Shown: positions 22,548-33,705, numbered from the stretch's first letter. The stretch is 64,000 nt of DNA from Zopfochytrium polystomum (GCA_025765615.1 JAIVFJ010000115.1:124001-188000), one strand, 5' to 3'. Notes: generated by a model not told the origin, from the letters alone. Translations and numbers: made by a program.

Positions 22548-22892
22548 TGTTAACTAATTTTTTATCTGTTTGGAAGGATACACTTGATGGCCCTCTTTGC
22601 TCATCTTCATGTTTGCCTTTATTGCCAGGACATTGCCCTTACCGGTGCCTTGGCTGCTGCGTTGAGTGATAAATTTCATAAATATAGGAGCGAACTCTGG
22701 AAGGTTCCAAAGACCGTTGGAAGCCCCACTTTCATCCTGGTCAGCCTTCGAGCGAGGCATATTAAAAAATCATATTTTCTCGACAGCCGAGTTGGTTGCT
22801 TGTTGGTGCTGCTTGGAAAAACATAATGTGGTGGTTCCAAAGGTGATTCATCGCCTTTAACAATTATTCACAAGAAGTTATTCGTTCTTAGA
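22548..22892. other. intergenic, no gene seen
   Basis: 3' flank of chitin deacetylase 2; short open frames only. Confidence 0.5.
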
Positions 22893-22963
22893 GCCCCAGT
22901 CGTCTAATGGTCAGGACAACACCTTGCACGGTGGGAATCGGCGTTCAATTCGTCGTTGGGGCG
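22893..22963 (+). tRNA. tRNA-like sequence, bacterial/organellar tRNA-Glu-like, anticodon uncertain
   Basis: 71 nt with acceptor GCCCCAG/TTGGGGC, D-arm GTCT-AATGGTCA-GGAC and T-arm CGGCG-TTCAATT-CGTCG. The anticodon arm CACC/GGTG leaves only a six-base loop TTGCAC, so no anticodon can be assigned safely. The acceptor and TCGTCTAATGG..AGGACA resemble bacterial-type tRNA-Glu rather than nuclear fungal tRNAs. Either a decayed nuclear copy of an organellar tRNA or an unusual functional tRNA. Confidence 0.45.
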
Positions 22964-23271
22964 AATCGGAACTTGTTACATTCGGTTGCGGAGTTTTCTT
23001 TGGCAATTGTCCGAGAGGAATTAGGCAGTTATTTCCAAGCAAATGCTATTGTGTCCAGTCCACCACGATCAATCGCCGTATTCTTGACAAACGTGTCCAC
23101 AACTCGCTGTTTCTGCAGCTGCAGGACTCGAGCATTTTGTCGCTGATCTGCAAAAAACGTTGGGGGCCGGGCGTCAAGAAATACCTGGCCCATCGCGAAC
23201 TGCAGTCAAATAACCAACTTGGTTCAATGTTCAACCAACCCAAGCAAAAATAACAATCCCAACAAACCAAG

Positions 23272-25256
23272 ATGCCGTCGCAACAGCCGCCACAGCCGAA
23301 GCAGCAGCAGCAAGGGGCCGCCGCAGTCTCATCGTCGGACGAGCGCGCTCCACTCCTCCGATCGCGGCCGCTCGCCGCCAGGGCATCCTCACCCTCGCAA
23401 CAGCAGCAACTGCTGCAGCAGCAGAGGGGCTCTTCCGATGCCGATGCAGATCGCCGCACGACGACGACGCAAGACGCCCCTCGCCCTCGACCGCGCCGCC
23501 GCGGCCTCGCGTCCCTCCTCGCGCTGCTCGCCGCCCTCGCCACCGCCGCCGCCCTCGTCTACTTCACCACCACCGCGCCCCCCGCCGCGACCCCGCCCGC
23601 ACCGCCCCCCTCCCCGCCCCGCTTCACCACCCCGTCCTCCGCCACCCCACGCATCGCCGTCGTCGGCCTCGGCGCCGCGGGCGCCTCCACCGCCTACTTC
23701 CTCGCCACCTGGTTCCCCAACGCCACCGTCACCGCCTTCGAGCGCTCCCTCCGCGTCGGCGGCCGCGCCCACCTCGTCGACATCCCCTCCCTCGTCGCGA
23801 ATACGACCGTCCGCGCCGAATCCGGCGCGTCCATGTTCGTCGACGTCAACCGCCACCTCCTGTCCGCCGCGCGCGAGTTTGGCCTCGCGCTCGACAGCAA
23901 CGACGACGACGAAGGGAAAGCCGACGGCACGATGGGCGTCTTTGACGGCACGCGGTTCGTGTACCGCACCCGTGCGGGTGCGCCCTGGCGGAACGCGGCC
24001 GAGGGCCTGTGGAGGTGGGGCGCCGTGTCGATGTATAGGGGCAGGAGGATGGCGTTGGACGCCGCGGCGAGGTTTGCGAGGGCGTACGAGGCGGGCGACG
24101 CGTTGCCGATGGCCGAGGAGTCGGTCGAGGGGATGCTCGAGAGGCTTGGGTTGGACGCGTTGGCGGCGCTGGAGGGGCGGGACGCGCTGCGGAGGGGCGG
24201 CGTCGGTGAGGCGTTTGTGACCGAGCTGATTGAGGTGAAATACGGGTTTTGTTTATAACGTGTTTGACTCACTGGTTTTTCATCATCTGTACCCTTTTTC
24301 CCACAAAACAAGTCCCTCTCCCGCGTCAACTACGCGCAGAACCTGGACCTGAACGCCGCGGCGGCTCTCGTGTCGCTCGTTCCCATGTTTACCAAGACCA
24401 TGTCGATCAAGGGCGGAAACGAGCTGATCTTCAAGGAGATGGCCTTGCGCAGTCTCGCCGAGATCCTAATGAACCGCACCGTGACCGAAATCGCCAAGGT
24501 GACGACCTCTGAGAACTCGGACGGCGTCGCGCAGACGGCGTACGCCGTGACCGACAGCAAGGGCGTGACCCGCGAGTTTGACGCTGTCGTGCTCGCTGTT
24601 CCCAACAACAAGGTATTTTCACAGTGTGTTTTTAATATTTTCGATGCGGTCGTCGACTGACGGTCTTGTCCACGAAAAAAAAAAAAATAATAATAAAGGC
24701 GTCAAGCTCGATCAAATTCACGGGCCTCGCGGCGCCCAAAACAATCGACTTTATCCACCTGCACGTCACGTTCGTCACGGGCGTACTGAACCCCGAGTTC
24801 TTCAACCTCCCCGCCGGCTCCGCTCTGCCCTCCGTCATCCTCACTACTGCGACGTCGACGACGACGCCGTCGTCCGACGTGCGCTTCAACTCGATCGGCG
24901 TGCGCCACGCGTACAACCCAGCCGACGTCAACGGCACCGTCGGCCTGGCCGTCACGAAGCTGTTCTCGCACGTAGCCCTCGACGACGCGTACCTCGCCCG
25001 CGTCTACAGCGACGTGCGCGACGTCCGGCGGTACCAGTGGGACTCGTACCCGGTGCTGCGGCCGCCCGTGAGAGGCGACGGCGACGGCGCCGATGGAAAG
25101 ACGGGGTACCCCGACGTTGTGCTGGACCGCGCGGCGGGCGGAAGTGGCGGGGTCGTGCACGTGAACGCGTTCGAGGCGGCCGTGTCGACGATGGAGACGG
25201 AGACGGTGGCGGCGTTGAATGCGGTCGGAGTGCTGAGGGCGTGGTTTGGAGAGTGA
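23272..25256 (+). CDS. prenylcysteine oxidase/lyase-like FAD protein
   Basis: Exons 23272-24234, 24313-24612 and 24699-25256; 606 aa. The family oxidatively cleaves the thioether of prenylcysteine left by turnover of prenylated proteins, in the lysosome or vacuole. Visible: Gln-rich cytosolic N-terminus, a membrane anchor (LASLLALLAALATAAALVYF), a dinucleotide-binding Rossmann motif IAVVGLGAAGASTAYFL, then ERSLRVGGRA and ESGASMFVD, GGNELIFKEM in exon 2, and the family-typical HVTFVTGVLNPEFF in exon 3. Introns are 78 and 86 nt with clean GT-AG. Type II topology is inferred. It is longer than animal PCYOX1 because of the N-terminus. A MINDY protein with a CaaX box lies elsewhere in the window but not adjacent. 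Confidence 0.85.
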
Positions 25257-25676
25257 AGTGCGGGGTGGGGGGCGGTGCTGGGTACTAGGGGGGGTTTTTT
25301 TTGGCATCTCTTTCTTCTTTTGGTCAACTTCCCATTTTCGCTCTCCCCCGCCGGTCCCCGTACCTCTCGCCTCGTGACCTCTTGTTACCTCCTTCGTTTT
25401 TCTATCCCTATCCGCCCCCACACTTGCGTCCTGGTCGGTCAACGCCGCCGGCTGTGTGTCCTGCATTTCTCTCTCTCTCTTATTTTTTTTCCCGAGCATG
25501 GATATTTGGTCCTCGATCGGAGCGCGACGTTGCGTTCTCGCTCCCTCCCTCTCCACCGCCGGGGCCTCGCTCAGGTGAATGCGTTTGTGTGGTTGTGGTT
25601 GGTGGTGTCCGCTCCACACGCGGGTCGGGGGGTTCATGTAGCCATACACATATTGAGCGCCGGTGACGCCAGCAGT

Positions 25677-25697
25677 GTCTGTCTGTCTGGCTGTCTA

Positions 25698-25728
<31 letters not shown>

Positions 25729-25732
25729 GCCC
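25677..25732. repeat. (TCTG)n microsatellite
   Basis: TCTG units with two early variants, about 300 bp upstream of the gene at 26033. Confidence 0.9.
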
Positions 25733-25961
25733 GCTCTCCCTTTCCTGTCGGAAGTTTCCGGCTTCTTCTCTCGTGCTCATGACGTTTCCCGACAATTCAA
25801 CTGTTCAATCGTTCAATCGTTCAATCATTCATTCCGAGTCACAAGGGCACAAGACCGGGTCCACTCTCTCTCTCGATCCCCTCTCTTTCTCTCGCCACTC
25901 ACGCCGTAGTTACATAGATATTAATACCTCCTTCGTCTTCTTTTGTCCCTTCCCTCTCCAT

Positions 25962-26011
25962 CGATCCATCCATCCATCCATCCATCCATCCATCCATCCA
26001 TCCATCCATCC
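25962..26011. repeat. (TCCA)n microsatellite
   Basis: About twelve ATCC units ending 21 bp before the ATG at 26033, so probably in the 5' leader. Confidence 0.95.
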
Positions 26012-26032
26012 ATTCGTTACGCAGCAGCAGCA

Positions 26033-27262
26033 ATGGACCACCACAACAACGCCTGGTCGTCCGACCAGACCGCGCCGTCACGAGCAAACATGCTCTTCCC
26101 CCTCCTCCCCTTCGCCCACATCCTCCCGCACTGCGACGCCCGCTCCGCCCACGCCCTCTCCCGCGTCTCCAGGGACGTGCGCCGCGCCGCCGTCGCAGCC
26201 TCCCCGCTGCGCATCTTTGCCGCCGCCGTCAATCGCATCATCGTCGACGCTCCCTCCACCACCACCGCCGTCCACGACTGCCCACCGCCGCCGCCCCTCC
26301 TCCACGACCTGCCGTCCCCGCCATCCTCCCCGTCCTCCTCCCCGCCAGACCACCCGTCCTCCCCGCTCCACCGCCGCCTCCTACTCTCGCCACCACTACC
26401 ACCCACCACCCCGCCCGTCCACCCCGCCCTCGCGACCCTCCGCGCCCGCCTCGAGCACCGCGCCTGCGTCGCCAACGGCGGCGACCCCGGCCCCGACGCC
26501 CCGCTCCTCCCCCTCGCCACCCTCGTCCGCTGCGGCCCCGTCCGCCCCGACGTCGTCGCAAAACACATTGTCCTCCGATGCCGCCCCGGTTTCAACGAGA
26601 TCCACGACGACGACGACGACGGTGACGGTGGAAAACCGGCGGCGTTCCTGCACGTCTGGGAAACCAAGCGCGTCCGCTTTGGCGTCGCCGTCGAGGCCGC
26701 GCTGGACGTGGGCGGCCGCGGGCCGGTCGCGGACGTCCTCAGACGGACGGTCGGCGCGGCGGCGGCCGCCGTTGGCGGTGTTGAGCCGGTGAGCGCTGGC
26801 GCCCCTCGCCGCGGTGGAGGAGGGGGAGGAGGGATGCAAGTGTTCCGGGTCGCCGACGTGCGGCATGACGGCGTCGTCGCGGCGGCGGGGCTCGCCGAGG
26901 CGCTGGATCTGCTGTGTCCGCTTGGGACTGCTTCGTCGGCATCGGACTCTGGCGAGAGCGGTGGCGGGTGGCGGTCGTCGCGCGCGGCGGTGCGCGTGCT
27001 GCGCGAGCTGTGCGCGCGGTGGGAGCGGGAGGTCGGGGTGTGGAGGGGGGCCGTGGAGGAGGAGGAGGATGAGGAGGGCGACGGGGAGTCTGAAGAGGAG
27101 GCGGAAAGGGAAATCGGATTGCGGCCGGACGGGCCGAAGGAGCCGTGGGCGCCGTTTGCAGAGTGGGTGGGGCGGTCGGACGTTGCGCAGGTCGCCATGG
27201 ACATGTTTGCGAGGGAACCGAAGCGGTTTGTGCGGTGGTGGGGCGAGCGCGTCGGGATCTGA
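26033..27262 (+). CDS. F-box-like protein, function unknown
   Basis: 409 aa, single exon, GC-rich. Start at ATG 26033; the in-frame codons upstream are only the TCCA repeat. Residues 20-65 ([20 protein letters not shown], then [11 protein letters not shown]) look like an F-box helix bundle, which would recruit an SCF ubiquitin ligase, but the match is weak. Then a Pro/Ser-rich linker, a central part with [11 protein letters not shown] and [14 protein letters not shown], a Gly run, an acidic Glu/Asp stretch (about 345-360) and a Trp-rich C-terminus. No signal peptide or membrane span. Real-gene status rests on long uninterrupted frame and codon use. Confidence 0.65.
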   Translation: MDHHNNAWSSDQTAPSRANMLFPLLPFAHILPHCDARSAHALSRVSRDVRRAAVAASPLRIFAAAVNRIIVDAPSTTTAVHDCPPPPPLLHDLPSPPSSPSSSPPDHPSSPLHRRLLLSPPLPPTTPPVHPALATLRARLEHRACVANGGDPGPDAPLLPLATLVRCGPVRPDVVAKHIVLRCRPGFNEIHDDDDDGDGGKPAAFLHVWETKRVRFGVAVEAALDVGGRGPVADVLRRTVGAAAAAVGGVEPVSAGAPRRGGGGGGGMQVFRVADVRHDGVVAAAGLAEALDLLCPLGTASSASDSGESGGGWRSSRAAVRVLRELCARWEREVGVWRGAVEEEEDEEGDGESEEEAEREIGLRPDGPKEPWAPFAEWVGRSDVAQVAMDMFAREPKRFVRWWGERVGI

Positions 27263-27505
27263 GTGAGGTGTGTGTGTCTGGTTGACGTTGACGTTATGTG
27301 AGGGATCGGAACTTTCAATTCGCGTGCTTGCCAGAGTCCATCTTTACCCAAGTTTTAAGTTTTATAATTTCTCTCTTAACTGCCTGCAACACCCAATGCC
27401 TGATGACTTGAATTAACGAACTTTGTGTGTGAAGCTGATCTCTGTTCGCGCGTTTGCTTTTTGGGTGGTGGACTGACTCTCACACCCGTCAACCCCAGTA
27501 CACCC

Positions 27506-28675
27506 TCACTCATTCCCCTTCCAACCCCCGCCCCACACGCCGGCAAACTTGTGCTCGACCAGCGCGTGCGGGTGGTCCACGCCGCCGGCGTGCGCGTGGT
27601 ACGGCGAGAACGACGTGATGCCCAGCACCGCCACATCGCCAAGCCTTACCCCTCCCGTGCGCAGGCCGCCGCGCCGCGCGCACTCGGCCTGCAGATCCCA
27701 GCCGCCGTTCCCGTCGCCGCCGCCGCCTCCACGCTCGAGGTACGCCGTCACGGCGGCGGTCCACGGCACGGGTCCCGTGACGCCGACGACGCCCTCGTCG
27801 ACGCTCCCCAGCTGCGCGTCGCTCGCCGCCTCGATCCGCTCCACCACCCTCTCCACCGCCTCGCGCACCGCCGGATACCCCGGCGCCGCCGCCATCACCC
27901 ACTGGCACAGCTGCACCCCTTCGGTCTTCCTGTCCGTGTCCCACTCCAACCCGGCCACGAACCTCACCCCGCCGTCGTTGCCGTCGTTCCCTTCACCCAG
28001 CACCGCCGCCACCCACCCGTCGACAGGCCGCAAACACACCGTGTCCGCGTCCGCGTAGACCCCGCCGTCGGCGAGGAGCACGAGGTAGCGGAAGAGATCG
28101 GTTTTCTGCACGCGCTGCGGCAGCCGGGCGTACGCCTCGTGGACGCGGCCGGGGAAGCGGGCGAGGACGAAGGCGTCGGCGGACGCGTCGGTCCAGAGGA
28201 TGTGGGTGTGGGACGGGTTGAGGGACGTCCACGAGTCGAGCCAGGCGAGGCGGACGGGCTCGATGAGGGTGCGGTTGGCGGTTTTCCAGGTTTGGTGGAT
28301 GAGGCGGGGGATTGCGGGGGTGCCGCCGGGGTTGGGGGAGGGTGCGGGTGAGGGTGCGGGTGGAGGAGGAGGGGCGGGATCGCGGTCGTTGGGATCGCGG
28401 TCGTGTGTGAGGAGCTGCTGCGGCTGCTGGTGGTGGTGGTGGTGGTCCCTGGACCAGATGAGCGCGAGCAAGGTGGCGATGACGAGGGCGGCGGCGAGGG
28501 CGACGACGGCGCTGCGCCTGCTGCGGCGGGCGGCGGCGGCGGGGAAGAGGAAGAGGAGGCGCGCGCCGGTTGTCGGTGAGGAGGAGTAGGAGGAGTAGGA
28601 GGAGGAGGAGGAGGAGGAGGGGGAAGGCGAGGAGGGGGAAGACGCCAACGCCTTCGACGCCAAGACGCCGAGCAT
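27506..28675 (-). CDS. GT32 (OCH1-like) Golgi glycosyltransferase, copy a
   Basis: 389 aa, single exon. Short Ser-rich cytosolic tail, one membrane anchor (VVALAAALVIATLLALIW), His/Gln/Pro-rich stem, then a GT32 catalytic domain: IPRLIHQTWKT, a TDLFRYLVLLADGGVYADAD core whose DAD is the metal-binding DXD, FVAGLEWD, CQWVMAAAPGYP and VTGPVPWT. Family members transfer mannose (or other sugars) from nucleotide sugars in the Golgi; the acceptor cannot be read from sequence. Tail-to-tail with the F-box-like gene (243 bp apart). Two further GT32 genes lie at 32.6 and 34.4 kb on the same strand. Confidence 0.93.
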   Translation of the reverse strand: MLGVLASKALASSPSSPSPSSSSSSSYSSYSSSPTTGARLLFLFPAAAARRSRRSAVVALAAALVIATLLALIWSRDHHHHHQQPQQLLTHDRDPNDRDPAPPPPPAPSPAPSPNPGGTPAIPRLIHQTWKTANRTLIEPVRLAWLDSWTSLNPSHTHILWTDASADAFVLARFPGRVHEAYARLPQRVQKTDLFRYLVLLADGGVYADADTVCLRPVDGWVAAVLGEGNDGNDGGVRFVAGLEWDTDRKTEGVQLCQWVMAAAPGYPAVREAVERVVERIEAASDAQLGSVDEGVVGVTGPVPWTAAVTAYLERGGGGGDGNGGWDLQAECARRGGLRTGGVRLGDVAVLGITSFSPYHAHAGGVDHPHALVEHKFAGVWGGGWKGNE

Positions 28676-29167
28676 TTTTTTTTTTTTTCTTTTTTCTTTT
28701 TTCCTTTTTGTTTTTTGCTTCCTGATCGATCGGTGGGTGGAAGTGTTTTGCTAATCGAAAGGTTTGGCGAGACCAACCGACCGACAGACAGAGAGCAGCC
28801 CCCAACCGAAAAGGAGAGAAAGCAAAAAAAGCACACTCCGCTCAACTCCGCAACAGAATGAAAGAAGAATATCATAAAAAAAAAAAAAAACGAAAGGCAA
28901 GACAGAAATAGGCTCTCCACCACAACCCTCAATTTATTATTTGAGACAGGGCTGCCGTTCGTTTGGGACAACAAGAACCCACTCCAACACCGTCTGGAGA
29001 GCGCCGCGCGACGCATAAATCGGTGAAACAAGAGACGGCGCGCGACACCTTGATTTGATAGTTTAATCATACTTGGGTTCTCAGAATCCCTTCGGTTTTG
29101 GAAGGGGCATGTGGTGATTATATTAGAAAAAGAGAATCAAGGCCATTTGGTTTTTGTCATGATTACC
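28676..29167. other. intergenic, no gene seen
   Basis: T-rich leader of GT32 copy a, an A15 run near 28877, no gene. Confidence 0.55.
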
Positions 29168-29239
29168 GCTGTATTCGTATAGTGGTTAGTACGCCTCGTT
29201 GTGGCCGAGGAAACGGTGGTTCGATTCCACCATACAGCA
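29168..29239 (+). tRNA. trnH-GUG: tRNA-His (GTG), copy 2
   Basis: All 72 nt identical to the copy at 1663-1734; flanking DNA is unrelated apart from two bases, so these are dispersed functional copies rather than one large duplication. Confidence 0.97.
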
Positions 29240-29425
29240 GAGCGAAACTCCAGCATCTCGACTGTAAACGTCGCATCCCGGAAAATTGGAATGGAGAATA
29301 CCAAATAGGTTATTTCGAGGCAACGATCAAACTCTTCCTGAGATCGCAAGATATGAAATGAAGTTGCGTGTATGATTACACTTCATGATATTCCAATCGT
29401 CTTTCCTTTTTTCTGAGTTTTTTCA

Positions 29426-29758
29426 TTAAAAAAGAGCAAGACGGCCGGTCGAGCGGCAGGTACTAACCATGAAAAGCGACTTTACTTGACTTTTAATGAA
29501 ACTTTTGCTGCGGCGGCGGCGGGGCAGACACCTCTTCTCGCCCGCGTGATGGGCGCTGCATTGCACACCGGTACCGACCTGGACATGGGGTAGTCTTCGA
29601 CAATGCCCGCAGAAATTTTGTTTCGCGTGTCGACGCCAGCGACAGAGGGCTATTGTATGCTGCTCGGCATGGTGAAATAGCGGAAGATTCTTACTGACTG
29701 AAAGCGTGGGAGGACGACGCCAACCGACCGTGTAGGTTAGGGTTTCGACAGACGCCAA
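29426..29758 (-). pseudogene. possible remnant of a Nudix NADH-pyrophosphatase zinc-ribbon
   Basis: One open frame holds ALCRWRRHAKQNFCGHCRRL and, further on, QCSAHHAGEKRCLPRR. The pattern of a Trp helix, FCxxC and a second Cys pair before PR resembles the zinc ribbon of NADH pyrophosphatases, but no Nudix box follows. A fragment at most. Confidence 0.25.
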
Positions 29759-30025
29759 GATTCAGGTGGGCGTTGAATAAGTTGCCAAGCCGCAGACCGA
29801 GAGAAGTGGGCAGGCTTTACGCTTACTACATCACTTCAATAAGTTTAATTCAGCAAGTTCAAACTTCCGACAACAAAATCGAAAATAGGCTATGAGGGCC
29901 ATCCAAATATATTTCAAACAATTGTTGATGTCAGGTGGGTAAAACAAAAGAAAAAAAATATTGAAACATGATGTATAAGGATGTTCCTTCCGCCCTCCCT
30001 CTCAGTCAAAATTGGTGCACTTTTT

Positions 30026-31319
30026 TCACTGGCATTTGCGGTGCACAATCCCCGGCCCGCTCTCATCGTACTCCTGCTTCGACACCCACATCTGCTGGAA
30101 CGTCGACAGCGACGCCAAAATCGACCCCCCGATCCACACGCTGTACTTCCGCTCCGGCGGAGCCACGACCTTAATCTTCATCGACGACGGCGCAAGCTGC
30201 GTCAGCTCCTTGTGCATGTGGTCCGGCAACCCCGGGTACATTGTCGTTCCGCCCGACAGCACCACGTTGCCGTACAGCTCCTTGCGCACGTCCATGTCGC
30301 ACTTGAGGATCGAGTTGTACGTCGTCTCGGCGATGCCGGCCGCCTCGAGGCCGAGCAGGGACGGCTGGAACAGCGCCTCGGGCGCTTTGAAGCGCTCGCT
30401 GCCGATCGTGAGGATTTGTCCGTCGGGAAGTTCGTAGGATTTTTCGAGGGAGAGCGAGCTGTTGGCGACGTTCATTTCTTGGTCGTAGTCCAGGGCCACG
30501 TAGCAGAGCTTTTCTTTGATGTCGCGGACGATTTCGAGCTCGGCAGAGTTGTTGAAGGAGTAGCCGCGGTCCATGAGGATGCGGCGGAGGTGCTCGGTTA
30601 GGTCGCGGCCGGCGAGGTTGATGCGTTGGATTGCGTGCGACATCTGAGTGTTTAACCTGGTCGGTGAGCAAAGGAAACCGCTAGCGTAAAGGGAGAAATA
30701 TAAAAACGAGTAATACATACCGAGTATCCCTCATAAATTGGGACAACATGCGAAACTCCGTCGCCAGAGTCCATGACGATGCCCGTCGTTCGACCAGAAG
30801 CGTAGAGGGAAAGCACGGCTTGGATGGACACGTAGAAGGCAGGGACGTTGAAGGTTTCAAACATGATTTGGGTCATCTTTTCGCGGTTGGCCTTGGGGTT
30901 GAGCGGAGCCTCAGTGAGGAGGACAGGGTGCTCCTCTGGCGGTGCGCGAAGCTCGTTGTAAAAGGTGTGGTGCCTGGCAAATCATATTGAGCCATTAGCA
31001 ATGACTGGGTGGGTGGATGGACGGTCGGGTAAAACGTCTATAAAAGAACCTCGACGGCTCACCAAATCTTCTCCATGTCGTCCCAATTTGTGACAACGCC
31101 GTGCTCGATCGGGTACCGCAGCGACAGGATACCGCGCTTCGACTGAGCCTCGTCGCCAACGAACGAGTCCTTTTCCGCCATGCCGATCATGGCGCCTTGG
31201 TAGCGAGGACGACCCACGATGGCCGGGAAGACGGACCGCGGGGCGTCTTCGCCGCCGAAACCGGCCTTGCACATGCCGGAGCCGTTGTCGATAACCAGGG
31301 CGGCGACGTCGTCGAGCAT
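30026..31319 (-). CDS. act: actin (divergent paralogue)
   Basis: Exons 31319-31063, 30973-30721 and 30643-30026; 375 aa, the usual actin length. Forms filaments; binds ATP through [15 protein letters not shown] and MDSGDGVSH, both present. YPIEHG with the normally methylated His, [33 protein letters not shown] and [17 protein letters not shown] are canonical. Unusual: the DNase-I loop reads [16 protein letters not shown] with Tyr for His, subdomain 3 starts [10 protein letters not shown], and the last residues are KCQ, not KCF. Introns are 89 and 77 nt. A TATA box lies at 31406-31413. It may not be the only actin of this genome. Confidence 0.96.
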
Positions 31320-31405
31320 TTTTTTTTGTTCTTGGCGACTCTGGAAGAGTTTGAAATGGATTGAACTAGATGAGTTGATGTGCGTATTGGACCGATAGTC
31401 TTTTG

Positions 31406-31413
31406 TTTATATA
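31406..31413 (-). promoter_or_regulatory. TATA box of the actin gene
   Basis: TATATAAA on the minus strand, 87 bp before the actin ATG. Confidence 0.65.
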
Positions 31414-31419
31414 TCGCTG

Positions 31420-32580
31420 TGGGCGTCTCGCGTGGATGTTTCCTTTGCTTGTGTCCGGTGGGGTGGGACGGGCTGCGGACAGGGGGTTTCCCTTCTACAT
31501 TTGGCCGCAACCTCCACCCCTATCTTCCCACTTGAACACTCCTTGATGGGTCGTTGTTGAGTGAGTGAGTGCCTGTGCCCACAGGTTAATTCGTCCGCTC
31601 CTTGGTGCTGGGCGAATCTGTCGCTCTGACGAAATGATGAAAATCCACCCCCCTTTTTTCTTTCACAAGAAAAAGCAAATTGGCTTTGCCACATCCATGA
31701 CTTCATCCTTTTTCTCGGACGGTTCGATTAGAGCGGCGTCCGAACGGACGAATGCATGGATGGACACACCGAATACTTTTCATGACTACCTCGAGCACAA
31801 TCAGCTCGGCTGACTGCGAATCGTTCGATCCCCGCCAATACAGTTAGCGTGATCGTCTCAACAAGCACAGTGAGTGCCGTCTCGAGCACCCCGGCCACGC
31901 ACACACCTCCACAGTGATGGCTGCACCAAGCGAAAGGGAGGCTGTACGAGTACCTGTTTTTGGAGTCCAACGCGTCGACGGATGAGAAAGAGGGAGGGTA
32001 TCCGGTCCGTCGGCGAGAAATCTCGCGCTTGTTTGGGCAGCCAATGTGAATCTCGCTAGCCTAAATCACCGGGCGGGTGTCTCAGTGTCATGGTGCCACG
32101 AATGGGCCGATGACGTCAATTGTTACCCCATGACTCTCGTGCCGTTTCGCGGAAAAGGTCCGCGCCCAGACCGCACGCCGGGACTCACATAGATGTGGGG
32201 CGCGGGTCTCTTTCGGTTTTTGGACGCTCTGGATTGGACTCTTTCTTATTCTCTACATGGCACGGCCAGAGGCAAATTTGACGAAACTTGGGTGAACGAT
32301 GGGTGGTCAAGGGTGTGTGATCTTGGGAGGCATAAACAACCTGATTTCAATATTGGTCTCAACGTTGACCGTTCTTCCTTGAACAAAATGCCTGTGAAGC
32401 TGCCGAGTGTTCCTAGTGTGATGCAGGACTTTATATTTATCTTTTCAATGTGTTCCAAAAGGAAACGAAAAATAAAGAAAGAAGGAATGGGGCATCGACG
32501 GCTCCGAACAAATAGAGAGATAGAGAGATAGAGAGATAGAGAAGAAAAAACACGAGCGAGGCAAAGACATTGTCATGTTT
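31420..32580. other. intergenic, no gene seen
   Basis: Actin upstream region plus the 3' flank of GT32 copy b, with a short GATA repeat at 32515-32540. No gene recognised. Confidence 0.55.
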
Positions 32581-33705
32581 CTACCGTTGCGCCTTATCCA
32601 TCGGCGCATCGCCATCCAAGTCCTTCTCAGCAGCAGCAGCAGCTTTCTTGGCTGCCTCGAGCTTCCACCCGCCAGCCTTGTCGCCAGTAAACTGGTGGTG
32701 CACGAACGCGCTTGGGTCGTCCTTCCCCAGCTTGGACGCGCGCTTGTGCCACGGCGAGAACGACGTGATGCCGAGCACCAGCACGTCCGCGAGCTGGATG
32801 GACCCGACCGAGTACGGCTGGGCACGGTCCAGGTCCTCGCCTTGCGACGTCAGGTATGCGCGGATGGCCTCCGTCCACGGTACGGGGCCCGTCAGCCCGA
32901 CGACCGAGTCGACATCGCGCAGGGATTCCACCGGCGCGGCCTCGACGGCCGCGACGATGCGCTCGACGAGCGCCGCGAGGATCGGGTGCCGCGGCGCGGA
33001 GGCCATGGTCCACTGGCACACCTGCAGGGTGGTCCCGTTGCCCTCGTAGTCCCACTCTAGACCCGCGATGAAGCGGACGTTGCGGGACCGCGGGGGTACC
33101 CAGAGGTCCGCGCCGCGGAGGTTCTCGGTGTCGAGGTCGGCGTAGACGCCGCCGTGGCGGAGGAGGACGAGGTAGCGGAAGAGGTCGGTTTTCTGCACAA
33201 CGAGGGGCAGCTTGGTGTAGGCGCGGACGACGCGGCCGGGGAAGTGGGTGCGGACGTAGGCGGCGGCTTGGGCGTCGTCGTAGAGGACGTGGCGGTAGGT
33301 CGGATTGCGGTCGGTCCAGGTGTCAAACCAGGCGAAGCGCTCGGGCGTCTGGGATTTGAAGAGGGCGAGGTCGCTGGTGTTCCAGGTCTGGTGGATGGTT
33401 CGTGGGATCGAGTCGGTGTTGGCCATGCGGCCACGGCCGCGGGTGAGGGGGGCGAGAAGGGAGAGGAGGAAGGTGCGGAGGGAGAGGGAGTTGGTGGTGG
33501 TGGTGGTGGTGGGAGCGACGCTTCTGCCGCCGCTGCCGCTGGCATCTGTGTTGAACAGGAGGATCAGGTTGTAGGTGAGGACGACCGTTGCGAGGGCGAG
33601 GGCGATGGCGAGGAGACGGCGGCGTGGGCGGCCGGTTGTCGCCGCCTGGACGAGAGAGGGCGAGGAGGAGGAGGAGGGACCTCGCTTGACGCTGGTGAAG
33701 ACCAT
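32581..33705 (-). CDS. GT32 (OCH1-like) Golgi glycosyltransferase, copy b
   Basis: 374 aa, single exon, type II membrane protein with anchor LLAIALALATVVLTYNLILL (residues 30-49). Catalytic domain: IPRTIHQTWNTSDLALF, FPGRVVRAYTKLP, a TDLFRYLVLLRHGGVYADLD core with DXD as DLD, FIAGLEWDYEGN, CQWTMASAPRHP and GLTGPVPWTEAI. The C-terminus is Lys/Ala-rich. Closer to copy c than to copy a (shared HQTWNTSDLALFK, RASKLGKxDP, FTGDKAGGW). A (TCTG)n tract lies about 190 bp upstream. Confidence 0.93.
   Translation of the reverse strand: MVFTSVKRGPSSSSSPSLVQAATTGRPRRRLLAIALALATVVLTYNLILLFNTDASGSGGRSVAPTTTTTTNSLSLRTFLLSLLAPLTRGRGRMANTDSIPRTIHQTWNTSDLALFKSQTPERFAWFDTWTDRNPTYRHVLYDDAQAAAYVRTHFPGRVVRAYTKLPLVVQKTDLFRYLVLLRHGGVYADLDTENLRGADLWVPPRSRNVRFIAGLEWDYEGNGTTLQVCQWTMASAPRHPILAALVERIVAAVEAAPVESLRDVDSVVGLTGPVPWTEAIRAYLTSQGEDLDRAQPYSVGSIQLADVLVLGITSFSPWHKRASKLGKDDPSAFVHHQFTGDKAGGWKLEAAKKAAAAAEKDLDGDAPMDKAQR

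Noticed and set aside
23219..24220. Long Ser/Pro/Arg-rich frames over the prenylcysteine-oxidase gene
   Set aside because: Shadow frames of a GC-rich gene; the real frame has a Rossmann motif and correct splice sites.
26017..27351. 444-codon frame antisense to the F-box-like gene
   Set aside because: Ser/Pro/Arg-rich with no motif; the sense frame has more plausible composition. Some doubt remains because neither strand shows a strong domain.
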